Positions 1 through 7,534 of a stretch of 64,000 bases of DNA are shown piece after piece (positions within the stretch are counted from its first letter, which is position 1; each line of letters opens with the position of its first letter). The position numbers were made by a program, and so were the translations under genes. Below the pieces are notes generated by a model that worked only from the letters and a program-made list of their open reading frames with translations, ran no database searches and had not been told where the DNA came from. Origin of the DNA: Solobacterium sp. (GTDB lineage: Bacteria; Bacillota_I; Bacilli_A; Erysipelotrichales; Erysipelotrichaceae); contig JAFYHC010000045.1 of the NCBI GenBank assembly GCA_017539385.1, positions 1-64,000 of the forward strand. The letters run 5' to 3'.

Positions 1-168
1 AACCAGGTCAGCGCAGAAGACACCGCCAAGCTCTTCGGCTGTCATTGGCTTTCCGGTACCTGGATGCAGTAACGGTGCAGGCTTATTCTTCATATCTGCA
101 CGCAGGTTGTACCAGTATTTAGGCATCTCATCTTCTTCGAGGTAAATCTTGTAAGGGATCTTTGTCAT
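1..168 (-). CDS. trpB2: TrpB-like PLP-dependent enzyme (TrpB2), N-terminal part only
   Basis: The first 56 codons of a minus-strand gene are visible, starting at the ATG at 168-166 behind a good AAGGAAAGGAG ribosome site; the rest lies outside the window. The protein begins MTKIPYKIYLEEDEMPKYWY and continues with a PAPLLHPGTGKP segment. This opening (I-x-L-x-E-x-E-M-P-x-x-W-Y-N) is the hallmark of the TrpB2 branch of tryptophan synthase beta chains, which convert indole and serine to tryptophan without needing TrpA. The catalytic lysine is off the window, so activity cannot be judged. Control by tryptophan supply is supported by the T-box leader just upstream. Family assignment is recognised from the N-terminus; function as a stand-alone indole-salvage enzyme is inferred. 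Confidence 0.8.
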   Translation of the reverse strand, partial: MTKIPYKIYLEEDEMPKYWYNLRADMKNKPAPLLHPGTGKPMTAEELGGVFCADLV

Positions 169-194
169 ATTCGTTACTCCTTTCCTTACGTCAT

Positions 195-490
195 CCGATG
201 CATAGGGATGAAAAAATCCCATCCCTGCAATGCTTGCTGGGACAGGATCATTTTACCTGCGGTGCCACCCGGCTTGGCGTACGGATACGCCCACTCTTGC
301 ATACGATCATATGCAGGCGTTTTGATTACGAAGCAGCCGGCTCCGTCTCCCCTACTTGTCTCCGTTCAGGTCGCCCTCAGAAGTCCATTCGATCCTGCAT
401 ATTCCGCTGCGCTCTCACCATCCGCAGCTCTCTTATGGAAACAGAGACAGGGTCTACTCACTCTTCCTCATCGGTTTGTACCCATATTCT
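195..490 (-). ncRNA. T-box riboswitch, tryptophan (UGG) specifier
   Basis: Read on the minus strand, the leader shows the ordered T-box landmarks. There is an AGAGAGCTGCGGATGGTGAGA stem-I distal region near 438-410, and a specifier loop GAATGGACTTCTGAG at 390-376 with the codon TGG at 387-385. The conserved AGGGTGGCACCGC T-box sits near 271-258. An intrinsic terminator follows: ATCCTGTCCC pairs with GGGATGGGAT and runs into six Ts near 210. Known T-box logic is that uncharged tRNA-Trp pairs with UGG and the T-box bulge, favouring antitermination. Here that would turn on trpB2 when tryptophan runs short. Confidence 0.92.
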
Positions 491-514
491 TGCATACGCA
501 TTTTTTGACGTCAA
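486..514 (-). promoter_or_regulatory. Promoter of the T-box/trpB2 transcript
   Basis: On the minus strand a -35 box TTGACG (514-509) is followed after 17 bases by AAGAAT, preceded by an extended -10 TGC. It lies immediately upstream of the T-box stem I. The -10 is imperfect, so the exact start is uncertain. Confidence 0.55.
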
Positions 515-591
515 GCACAAATGTAAGCGGTATAACCGATATTCGTAACTGTTTTCAGGGATAATGTAACTATTTTCACAATGTGTCGAAT

Positions 592-622
592 AAAGACCAT
601 GTGAGGGGGTCACATGGTCTTT
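592..622 (-). terminator. Hairpin terminator of the dehydrogenase gene
   Basis: A perfect inverted repeat with 13-bp arms (AAAGACCATGTGA and its complement) surrounds a five-base loop, just past the stop of the 637-1701 gene. The T-run on the minus strand is short (TTTATT), so termination may be partial. Confidence 0.7.
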
Positions 623-636
623 ACGCCGCGCTCATC

Positions 637-1701
637 TTACTTCGGCAGACGAATCAGCGGAATATCCAGTGCATCGTGGTAGCCAGGGTCTGCTTCTACG
701 ATGGCCGGAATCAGATTGACATTCGGTGCAGCAGATGTCAGGAACGGATCATAGTGGTCAATGATGCCTTCGATATCCACACGTACATGCGGTTCACCAA
801 AGATCTCAATGGCCTTATCTACCGTGTAATCATGCAAGATCTCATTGGATCCCTTGTGATTGAAGTGGAAGCCGACAACTTCTTCACCCTTGTTGTAGGT
901 TGCCATAACAAAGAAGTGCGTGCCGATGGTGCCCGGTGTAATGTGGGCATTTGGTGTCGTGACTTCTTCATCTGCCATGATCTGTGTAACATCACAGCGG
1001 TATTCATCGTATTCCAGACCCAGACGTTCTGTGATTTCAATCACTGTCGGTCCGTAATACGTAAAGAACAGACTCTTCAGGAACGCAAACTGTGCCGGCG
1101 GAATATCTTCGACCGTCTTGCCATAGCACAGGAAATTGACCCATGGTGCTGTATTGGCAGAGTCATCCTGTCCGCCATAGACGATCACTTTGTTGATCTT
1201 GCGGGTCAGGCAGCCGAATACAGTCGGCAGATATGGTGTGAAGAAACCCGGGAAGATACCCTGCTGGGTAAATGTGACACCATGTGCACGGGCTGCCTCA
1301 TCGATTTCTTTGAAATAACGAGGCTGGTTCTTTTCCGCGAAGTAGATATTGACTGTTGTGGTGACATTCTTGCCATGGCTGAGCAGTGCAACGATGTCAT
1401 CGACGTTTGCCTGGCATGTTTCCAGATCCGGCAGCTTGCCCTCATCCCATACCGATGCGGCATAGTACAGGCAGATGTCTGCTTCGGTATTTAATACTGC
1501 TTCCCGGTCATTTGTGACTGTGACGCCTGCCGGTTCAAAGCCGCACACTTCGCCAGCATCACGTCCGATCTTCTTTGGATCGATGTCATAGGCAGCCACC
1601 AGGCGGAGAGACTTCTTTGCATTAATGATCTGCAATGCACTTCTTCCGACACTTCCAAGACCCCAGATAATGACTTTGTATTCATCTTTTAAAGGTTTCA
1701 T
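637..1701 (-). CDS. NAD(P)-dependent dehydrogenase, dihydrodipicolinate-reductase-like
   Basis: The protein has 354 residues from the ATG at 1701, chosen because a strong AAGGAGG lies about 12 bases upstream; an in-frame extension to 1917 lacks such a site and overlaps the leader. The N-terminus has a Rossmann dinucleotide-binding pattern (VIIWGLGSVGRSALQII, about residues 9-25), then a D at the end of the second strand (AAYDIDPKKIG). The layout matches the DapB-like family that contains 2,4-diaminopentanoate dehydrogenase and related amine dehydrogenases of amino-acid-fermenting Firmicutes. The substrate cannot be read from the sequence. The gene is single, with its own hairpin terminator and a roughly 290-base leader that ends near a palindromic operator, so it is probably regulated both at the operator and in the leader. 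Confidence 0.75.
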   Translation of the reverse strand: MKPLKDEYKVIIWGLGSVGRSALQIINAKKSLRLVAAYDIDPKKIGRDAGEVCGFEPAGVTVTNDREAVLNTEADICLYYAASVWDEGKLPDLETCQANVDDIVALLSHGKNVTTTVNIYFAEKNQPRYFKEIDEAARAHGVTFTQQGIFPGFFTPYLPTVFGCLTRKINKVIVYGGQDDSANTAPWVNFLCYGKTVEDIPPAQFAFLKSLFFTYYGPTVIEITERLGLEYDEYRCDVTQIMADEEVTTPNAHITPGTIGTHFFVMATYNKGEEVVGFHFNHKGSNEILHDYTVDKAIEIFGEPHVRVDIEGIIDHYDPFLTSAAPNVNLIPAIVEADPGYHDALDIPLIRLPK

Positions 1702-1994
1702 AATACGAATTATTTCCTCCTTCTTTCTGTGTTCACCATAGCATGTTTCCCTGCGTCTTTGCGGAACGATTACAGCAATTTGTTCGCATATAGAACGTAT
1801 TGCCGTTTTCGTTCCACAGCCCGGACATAAGAAAAAGAACGGGGTGCCCATTCCGCCGTTCCAGTTCTTTGTTGGTGTAATACCGTAGTTTGAGGAGGAC
1901 ACGGTAATACCGTTCACGTCTGCGTATGCCCCGCAGCGGAACTCCAGACTAACCAGGCCCGAAAGGAGTGTGATGGAAAGAGACGGGGTATTGG
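1702..1994 (-). other. Long structured leader of the dehydrogenase gene
   Basis: About 290 bases separate the operator at 1995-2029 from the start codon. Within it lie two copies of GTAATACCGT (1877-1886 and 1904-1913, forward-strand reading), the second inside the small palindrome ACGGTAATACCGT. A terminator-like hairpin at 1837-1862 follows. I could not match the layout to a riboswitch class I know. The leader stays open in frame with the gene, but the codon choice and poor start argue that it is not translated as part of the enzyme. Confidence 0.5.
1832..1862 (-). terminator. Possible attenuator hairpin inside the leader
   Basis: On the minus strand GGAACGG pairs with CCGTTC across a 13-base loop and is followed at once by TTTTTCTT. 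It lies inside the leader, about 130 bases before the start codon, where a regulated (attenuation) terminator would be expected. Confidence 0.5.
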
Positions 1995-2029
1995 TTAGTC
2001 TTTACTAACTATATGTTAGTCAAAACTAA
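1995..2029. promoter_or_regulatory. 35-bp palindromic operator between divergent genes
   Basis: TTAGTCTTTACTAAC and GTTAGTCAAAACTAA flank a 5-base centre; 13 of 15 arm positions are complementary. It overlaps the likely -35 region for the minus-strand dehydrogenase (TTGACT). An extra pair of GACTAACC/GGTTAGTC half-sites at about 1948-1956 and 1992-2000 gives further copies of the same motif. The arrangement suggests a dimeric or tetrameric repressor of TetR/MarR type acting on both flanking genes. No such regulator gene lies next to it. Confidence 0.6.
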
Positions 2030-2063
2030 TTCCTGTGTCAACACTTTTTTTCTTCGTGCATGA

Positions 2064-2076
2064 TACAATACTTCTA
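2064..2076 (+). promoter_or_regulatory. -10 box giving a probably leaderless transcript
   Basis: TACAAT at 2064-2069 ends only 6 bases before the ATG at 2076, and no Shine-Dalgarno sequence precedes that ATG. A start site about 7 bases after the -10 would coincide with the A of the ATG. Confidence 0.45.
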
Positions 2077-2729
2077 TGAAAGCAACGATTGAGCATCACG
2101 CTGTATTATATGCACTGCTGGTAAAACATGCATGTGCCGTTCTGGGTGAACGGGAAGGCCGTTCCGTCATGGGCAGAGCAACGTATGCCTATGGCGTGCA
2201 GAGAGGTGACCGCATGGCAGTCCATGCGGAAGCCCATCACGATCCAAAGGATATGAATTCGTATTTTATCTATGGGGAGTGGAAAGGCGAACCGGGTGAG
2301 AATATCTCATCCATGCGCTATACCGATTCCGCCAGCATCTCCACAGTCACCAAATGCGCCTGGTACGACGCATGGAAAAAGCACGGACTGCTGAAAGAAG
2401 GCACGCTGTATTGCCATTATGTGGATGACGGGCTTGCGAAAGGCTTTGACGGCAGTTTTGCGCTCAATGTTGAGAAAGCCATCGGGAAAGGCGATGACTG
2501 CTGTATCTTTCACTGGAATGAAGCAGCGGACCCTGACTATGTTGCAAAGCGCAAAGAAGCAGATGCAGGAAAATGGATCCTGCCGTTTTCGTTCCATTGT
2601 GAGGAGCTTTTGGACAGTGTGCGCATGATCCTAAGTATTGAAGCAAAGGATTCCTGTGATGCGATCGTGCAGGCGGCATTGCAGGAATTCCATGAGATAT
2701 TCCCTGAGGAGGTAAGTGATGAAGCGTAA
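2076..2729 (+). CDS. L-2-amino-thiazoline-4-carboxylic acid hydrolase family protein
   Basis: This is a 217-residue cytoplasmic protein. It opens with IEHHAVLYALLVKHACAVLG followed by YGVQRGDRMA, the usual N-terminal signature of the ATC hydrolase family (pfam14196-type). Family members open the thiazoline ring of L-ATC toward cysteine, or act on unknown related substrates; which applies here cannot be seen. A cluster of Cys/His residues (KCAWYDAW, CHYVDDG) in the middle fits the family. It overlaps the next gene (lipid kinase) by 11 bases, so the two are translationally coupled. It has no ribosome binding site and a -10 box right before the ATG, suggesting a leaderless message. The palindrome at 1995-2029 lies just upstream. 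Confidence 0.75.
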   Translation: MKATIEHHAVLYALLVKHACAVLGEREGRSVMGRATYAYGVQRGDRMAVHAEAHHDPKDMNSYFIYGEWKGEPGENISSMRYTDSASISTVTKCAWYDAWKKHGLLKEGTLYCHYVDDGLAKGFDGSFALNVEKAIGKGDDCCIFHWNEAADPDYVAKRKEADAGKWILPFSFHCEELLDSVRMILSIEAKDSCDAIVQAALQEFHEIFPEEVSDEA

Positions 2730-3630
2730 GATCCTGTTATTGTATAATCCGTCTTCCGGTCTCAACGGCAATGGCAAGCGGGTATTGGATGCCGTACGCA
2801 TCTTATCGGAATACAATTGCGAAGTAACGGTGTATCCGATCGTTCCTTCCCATAAGCTGACTTCGGAAAGCATCCTGAAAGGTGCGGAAGTAGCCTACGA
2901 AAGCATCCTGGTGATCGGCGGAGACGGAACGATGAACCATGTGATCAATACCATGATGCAGGAAAACATCCATGTGCCAATTGGATATATCCCGGCCGGT
3001 TCCACGAATGATTTCTCCCATACCCTGTATCAGGACACAGTAAAACCGGAGGACATCTGCCGGTATATCGCTGAAAAGCGTGCGATCCGGTATGACATCG
3101 GCCGGTTTAACAATTCGTATTTCAATTATGTGGCTGCGTTCGGTGCCTTCTCCAAGGTCAGTTATGCAACGCCGCAGGATATGAAGAACACCATGGGCTA
3201 TGCGGCCTATGTACTGAGCTTTCTTGCCAGCATTCCCGAGGATATCAATTTCCAGAGACATGTCCGCGTCGTATGCGACGGGATCGCATGGGAAGGCAGT
3301 GTCATGCTTGGTGCGGTATCCAATTCTTCGTCCGTTGCCGGCATACGTCTTGCCTCTTTGAAGGATACGTCCATCTGTGACGGAATGCTGGAACTGACGC
3401 TGATTCCGCCGCTGACCACGCCGTTGGATCTTACCGAGCTTGCCGGATCGATCCTGGGCGGCACACAGGATGAAAAGCATATCCGCTCTTTCCGCGGCCG
3501 TCACATTGAATTGTATTTCGATCAGGAGACACTCTGGACGCTGGATGGGGAAGAAGGCATGCCGGTCACCGATATCGTGATCGATGCCATTCCCGAAGCC
3601 ATTACCATCTATGCACCGGATCTCAGATAA
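2719..3630 (+). CDS. Diacylglycerol/lipid kinase family protein (YegS/DgkB type)
   Basis: The 303-residue protein carries the lipid-kinase catalytic signature. LYNPSSG lies near the N-terminus, the glycine-rich VIGGDGTMNHVINTMM comes at about residues 75-90 (GGDGT loop for ATP), and PAGSTNDF follows at about 100. Family members phosphorylate diacylglycerol or related lipids at the membrane surface, returning diacylglycerol to phosphatidic acid in Gram-positives; the exact lipid is not evident. The start at 2719 is preceded by GAGGAGG with 5-base spacing, and GTG 2716 is a weaker option. It overlaps the end of the ATC hydrolase gene and converges with the HAD gene, sharing 8 bases at the stops. 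Confidence 0.85.
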   Translation: MKRKILLLYNPSSGLNGNGKRVLDAVRILSEYNCEVTVYPIVPSHKLTSESILKGAEVAYESILVIGGDGTMNHVINTMMQENIHVPIGYIPAGSTNDFSHTLYQDTVKPEDICRYIAEKRAIRYDIGRFNNSYFNYVAAFGAFSKVSYATPQDMKNTMGYAAYVLSFLASIPEDINFQRHVRVVCDGIAWEGSVMLGAVSNSSSVAGIRLASLKDTSICDGMLELTLIPPLTTPLDLTELAGSILGGTQDEKHIRSFRGRHIELYFDQETLWTLDGEEGMPVTDIVIDAIPEAITIYAPDLR

Positions 3631-4438
3631 GACCGAAATGACGCATGGCATCTGCCAGACCGTCATCCTGGATATCACCGGTCACATAGTCTGCCAGATC
3701 CTTTAATTCCTGTGCACCGTTGCCCATGGCAATGCCGGTATGGCATGCCTTCAGCATCGATGCATCGTTCATGGAATCACCAAAGCCAAACGTATCTTCC
3801 ATAGAGCCGTTCAGCAGATGAACGGCTTTTCGTATGCCCGCGCCTTTGTTGACGCCGCGCTTTGTCACTTCGCCGCTGGTGCGTTCCCCGCGTCCGTACG
3901 AAGCGGTTGTCGAAACAAATTCCAGTCCCTTCGGCAGATCGCGCATGAATGCATCTTCAATCGCCTGCGATGCAAAGCCGACATCGCTTTCCATGACCGG
4001 TTCCCCTTTGTATTCCTCCAGGCGGTACACAGCCATTTTTCCGCCTGCCTGCTCGACCTGGTCGGCAAACGCTGACATAAAGATGTATTCCTGTTCGCTG
4101 CAGTACATCGTCTGCATCGCTGACAGAATGATTTCTCCCTTACGGTGATGCACGACATCCTGGATCAGATATTCCAGAAGATCATCCGGGATCGGCTCCA
4201 GGATCGGTTCTTTCCCCGGAAAATAGATTCCCCCACCGTCACTGAAGATATAGCCGTCCATGCCGAGGGCGAGATACTGCTGCAGACCGGAAAGATTGCG
4301 TCCGGAGCAGATCAGGCAGCGATGACCGTTCTTCTGCGCCTGATGGATGGCATCCAGAGTGCTTTCGGACGGCCATTGTATGCCATGATCACTGTCCGTC
4401 AGTGTTCCATCGATATCAAAAAACAGAAATTTACCCAT
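3623..4438 (-). CDS. Cof-type HAD-family hydrolase
   Basis: This 271-residue protein begins MGKFLFFDIDGTLTDSD, the DxDGT nucleophile motif of HAD phosphatases. It later has GVNKGAGIRKAV (motif III lysine) and GFGDSMNDASML (motif IV aspartates), with a cap domain between, as in Cof/YidA-type sugar-phosphate phosphatases. The substrate is unknown. Its start overlaps the end of the double phosphatase gene by 8 bases, so it is the last gene of a four-gene coupled operon (asparaginase, HAD, double phosphatase, HAD). Confidence 0.88.
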   Translation of the reverse strand: MGKFLFFDIDGTLTDSDHGIQWPSESTLDAIHQAQKNGHRCLICSGRNLSGLQQYLALGMDGYIFSDGGGIYFPGKEPILEPIPDDLLEYLIQDVVHHRKGEIILSAMQTMYCSEQEYIFMSAFADQVEQAGGKMAVYRLEEYKGEPVMESDVGFASQAIEDAFMRDLPKGLEFVSTTASYGRGERTSGEVTKRGVNKGAGIRKAVHLLNGSMEDTFGFGDSMNDASMLKACHTGIAMGNGAQELKDLADYVTGDIQDDGLADAMRHFGLI

Positions 4439-5648
4439 TGTCCCTCCATTCTTCCGGACGTCTCATATACTGTTCAAATATGAATTTCCCATTTTCATAC
4501 CGGAAGCGGAATATTCCGCATCCCGGCATGGGATTGGCATTGCGCTCTCTTGCGTCTTGATATGCATCCTGACGGGATATGCCAAACAGTACTTCCAGCA
4601 CATTCATATACAGGATGCCATGTGCCGTGCACAGGATCGTATCCCCGTCCATTGCCCGGTCCGCCGCTTCCTGAAAGAAACTGCCCAGCCGTGCATGGAT
4701 CTGCTGTCTGTTTTCGCCGCCGACATCCTCCCAGTCTTCGGTAATATGACGCCGTTCCACTTCCTCCATCACGGCCGGATAATACTCCCCTTCCAGTTTC
4801 CCGAAGAATACTTCCCGCAGTCGTTTGTCTGCTTTTGGTGTGATTCCACGCTCTTCCAGCAGGATTTTCATCGTTTCTCTGGCGCGGAAGGCAGTCGAAG
4901 TATATGCCGCATCAAAGTGAACATCCTGCAGTGCCTCTTTCGCAGCATATACCTGCTGTATTCCCTCCTGGGATAACGGTCCGCCTGCCCATCCCTGCAT
5001 GCGGTGATGCTGGTTGAACAGTGTCAGACCATGACGTACGTAGTAAAACGTGACGGTCTTCTGCTGCGACTGGCGGTATTGGGAGGCAGTATAGGGACCG
5101 TCTTCCCGTACCCATGTGCCGTCTTTATAGCGGAAGAAAAAGAAACATGCATTGGAAAGCCGTGCACCGCGCTGCCCAAACAGTTCCATTTCCATATGGC
5201 GGTACCACGCACCATGTCCCACCAGCATCACGGTTTCGCCATCCTGTGCTTCCTGCAGCACATCCGCAAAAAACGCATGCATGCGCGCATTGAAATGCGC
5301 ACAGGATTCCCCGTTTACCGCACTGAAGTCCATACCCTGTTCTTTGATGACATCCTGGATCTCGGACAGTTTATTGCCGTCTAAGTCCCCGAAATCAAAT
5401 TCCAGAAGCCCGGCATGTTCCATAATGCGCACATTTCTTCCCCGGCACAGGATCTCTGCGGTATCCACCGTTCGCTCCAGTGGTGACACATAGCAGCGGG
5501 ACACCGGCACACAGGCAAGCGATGATGCTGTATCAACAGTCGCCGCAATGCCTTCTTCTGTCAATGGACTGTCGCAATTCCCCTGCAGGCGTCCGGTCCT
5601 GTTAAATAATGTCTCACCATGGCGGACATATAGAAACCGTACTTCCAT
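4431..5648 (-). CDS. Tandem histidine-phosphatase (phosphoglycerate-mutase-like) protein
   Basis: The 405 residues hold two complete histidine phosphatase domains in a row. Domain 1 (about 1-190) has YVRHGETLFN, a SPLERTVDTAEIL segment and VGHGAWYRH. Domain 2 (about 195-390) has YVRHGLTLFN, STAFRARETMKIL and TAHGILYMN. Both therefore keep the RHG nucleophile, the arginine, the acid and the second histidine, and both look active. Single-domain members are about 200 residues, so this is an internal duplication or fusion. The gene starts in a TGATG overlap with the upstream HAD gene. The substrates may be sugar phosphates handled in sequence with the flanking HAD phosphatases; that is inference. 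Confidence 0.88.
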   Translation of the reverse strand: MEVRFLYVRHGETLFNRTGRLQGNCDSPLTEEGIAATVDTASSLACVPVSRCYVSPLERTVDTAEILCRGRNVRIMEHAGLLEFDFGDLDGNKLSEIQDVIKEQGMDFSAVNGESCAHFNARMHAFFADVLQEAQDGETVMLVGHGAWYRHMEMELFGQRGARLSNACFFFFRYKDGTWVREDGPYTASQYRQSQQKTVTFYYVRHGLTLFNQHHRMQGWAGGPLSQEGIQQVYAAKEALQDVHFDAAYTSTAFRARETMKILLEERGITPKADKRLREVFFGKLEGEYYPAVMEEVERRHITEDWEDVGGENRQQIHARLGSFFQEAADRAMDGDTILCTAHGILYMNVLEVLFGISRQDAYQDARERNANPMPGCGIFRFRYENGKFIFEQYMRRPEEWRDNG

Positions 5649-6412
5649 CAGATCAGACCATAATGTGCCAGACCGTTCTTCACACCGTCTTCCAGGATCG
5701 GTGTGGTAACGAATTCAGCCTTTGCCTTGAGTTCTTCCACTGCATTGCCCATTGCAATGCCATGTCCTGCAGCTTCCAGCATGCAGAGGTCATTCATGCC
5801 GTCGCCGAATGCATATGTATTTTCAATCGGCACACCCAGTTTCTCTGCCACAGCCCGCAAAGCCGTTCCCTTGTCTGCACCAAGGATCGTGACATCCGCT
5901 GTCGGATGGGGACCGTGCGGATTCAGGATGCACATATCTTTGAGTACTTCTTCGATTTTTGCATACATTGTCCGGCTGCTGAAGCAGACATCGAAGTTAT
6001 ATGCTTTCATATCTTCCGGAATCCCCTTCTTCATAAACCCAGGATCCCACGCCGATGCCATCGGTGCAAAGTCATCCTCATTGCCGGCAAAGTACCCGGA
6101 ATCCTGCGTAAAGAACGCATAGCTGCATCCAATGGGATCCAGACGGCGCCGGATCTCATCGACCTGTTCTTTGGACAGGGGCATATCATACAGCGTCTCA
6201 CAGCAGCCCATCATGGCATACCGTCCGTTGGAGCAGATGTATCCATTGGCATACTTATAAAAATTCTTACGGACATACGTCAGACTTCTGCCGGTGCAGA
6301 TAAAGACGATGCTTCCGTTCATGCGCAGATCATGCAGTGCTTTCTGCGCGCTCAGCGGGACATCCTTTCGGATCGCCAGTGTCCCGTCAATGTCAAAAAA
6401 TACAAGATTCAT
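5648..6412 (-). CDS. Cof-type HAD-family hydrolase
   Basis: This 254-residue protein starts MNLVFFDIDGTLAIRKDVP (nucleophile motif). It has GADKGTALRAVAEKLG (motif III lysine) and YAFGDGMNDLCMLEAAG (motif IV). It is a paralogue of the HAD protein at 3623-4438 in the same operon; the two flank the double histidine phosphatase. The stop codon shares a base with the start of the downstream gene. The cap sequence differs from its paralogue, so the substrates may differ. Confidence 0.88.
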   Translation of the reverse strand: MNLVFFDIDGTLAIRKDVPLSAQKALHDLRMNGSIVFICTGRSLTYVRKNFYKYANGYICSNGRYAMMGCCETLYDMPLSKEQVDEIRRRLDPIGCSYAFFTQDSGYFAGNEDDFAPMASAWDPGFMKKGIPEDMKAYNFDVCFSSRTMYAKIEEVLKDMCILNPHGPHPTADVTILGADKGTALRAVAEKLGVPIENTYAFGDGMNDLCMLEAAGHGIAMGNAVEELKAKAEFVTTPILEDGVKNGLAHYGLI

Positions 6413-6422
6413 ATACTGCTCC

Positions 6423-7442
6423 TCAAATATCTTCGCGTGCGGTCAGTTCACCGCGGATATCCCGTTCCATATTGAAGTGGATCCGTTCACTGTCCTGCGA
6501 CACACTGAACAGATAATATAATTTGGCAACTGCTGCCTCTGTTGTCATATCTCTGCCGCTGACCGCTCCTGCCTGTACAAACAATTGTCCTGCCTCATAG
6601 GCATTGATATCCACCGTTGCCTGCGGACATTGCGAGCATACCGTTACGACGGTGCCGCTTTCTCTTGCTCTTTCCAGCAATGGCAATAGTTTCCCTTCAA
6701 CATCCGGGATATTGCCGGAACCGAATGTCTCGATCACCACGCCGCGAAGCTTGCCGGTCAGTACGGACTCAAACAGTTCAAACCGGATACCCGGGAATAC
6801 TTTGATAACACCGATCGGCACATTGGCAAGCGGACGGAATTCAAACCGGTCACTGTGATGCCGCAAAAGTGCTGCTTCGTTATACTGGATCGATATGCCA
6901 GCAGTCGCAAGCGGCGGATAGTTGGGTGATACAAATGCCTGCATGCCGTCGGCGGAATACTTGGTAGCACGGTTTCCCCGCAGCAGCAGTCCTCCGAAAT
7001 AGATGCATACTTCCCGTACTTTTCCTGCCCCGGCAATGATCATGGATGTGATCAGATTGTCACGTCCGTCACTGCGTGTTTCACATAACGGGATCTGTGA
7101 TCCGGTCAGGATCACCGGCTTGTTCAGTCCTTTTAACATAAAGGACAGTGCCGATGCCGTATATGCCATCGTATCTGTTCCATGCAGGATTACAAAGCCG
7201 TCATACAGCGTATAACTGTCGGTTATGATCTGTCCGATGGCATTCCACTCCGAAGCCGTCATGCGGCTGGAATCCAATAGAGGAATCGTTTCGGTATATT
7301 CCCATTCCGGCATTCCTTTCGCCTTCAGAGAATCCATATGCAGCAGTGCTTCCCGGAAATATGCGCCATCCGGTCTGTACCCTTTCGCTGTACGCGTCAT
7401 TCCGATCGTTCCGCCGGTATGCACTATCAGTATCTTTCCCAT
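6423..7442 (-). CDS. ansA: Type I L-asparaginase
   Basis: The 339-residue protein begins MGKILIVHTGGTIGMT, the first active-site threonine loop (TGGTIG). A second signature follows, VILHGTDTMAYTASALSFML at about residues 80-100, carrying the T-D pair. No signal peptide is present, which fits the cytoplasmic low-affinity type I enzyme that hydrolyses asparagine to aspartate and ammonia. It is the first gene of the operon that continues into the HAD and double phosphatase genes (10-base gap). A GGAGGG site precedes the start. Confidence 0.93.
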   Translation of the reverse strand: MGKILIVHTGGTIGMTRTAKGYRPDGAYFREALLHMDSLKAKGMPEWEYTETIPLLDSSRMTASEWNAIGQIITDSYTLYDGFVILHGTDTMAYTASALSFMLKGLNKPVILTGSQIPLCETRSDGRDNLITSMIIAGAGKVREVCIYFGGLLLRGNRATKYSADGMQAFVSPNYPPLATAGISIQYNEAALLRHHSDRFEFRPLANVPIGVIKVFPGIRFELFESVLTGKLRGVVIETFGSGNIPDVEGKLLPLLERARESGTVVTVCSQCPQATVDINAYEAGQLFVQAGAVSGRDMTTEAAVAKLYYLFSVSQDSERIHFNMERDIRGELTAREDI

Positions 7443-7504
7443 AGTATCCCTCCCGTATCATTGTAGCGGATATCTGTTCTTTTTTCCCGTACAACCATAA
7501 TAAA

Positions 7505-7526
7505 ACGGCAGTCTTAAGACTGCCGT
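7505..7526 (-). terminator. Terminator after trkH
   Basis: The 22-base perfect palindrome ACGGCAGTCT/AGACTGCCGT is followed on the minus strand by TTTTATTATGG. It lies right after the trkH stop. Confidence 0.85.
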
Positions 7527-7534
7527 GAACATAC

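Noticed and set aside
162-564. Plus-strand open frames over the T-box region
   Set aside because: The sequence is explained by the minus-strand T-box with stem I, UGG specifier, T-box and terminator; the frames show no protein family.
583-1494. Open frame of about 303 codons opposite the dehydrogenase gene
   Set aside because: It is a shadow of the real minus-strand Rossmann-fold gene and has no ribosome site.
1702-1917. N-terminal extension of the dehydrogenase through the leader (72 extra codons)
   Set aside because: The extension crosses the terminator-like hairpin, lacks a ribosome site and would place residues before the Rossmann glycine loop that family members do not have; AAGGAGG supports the start at 1701.
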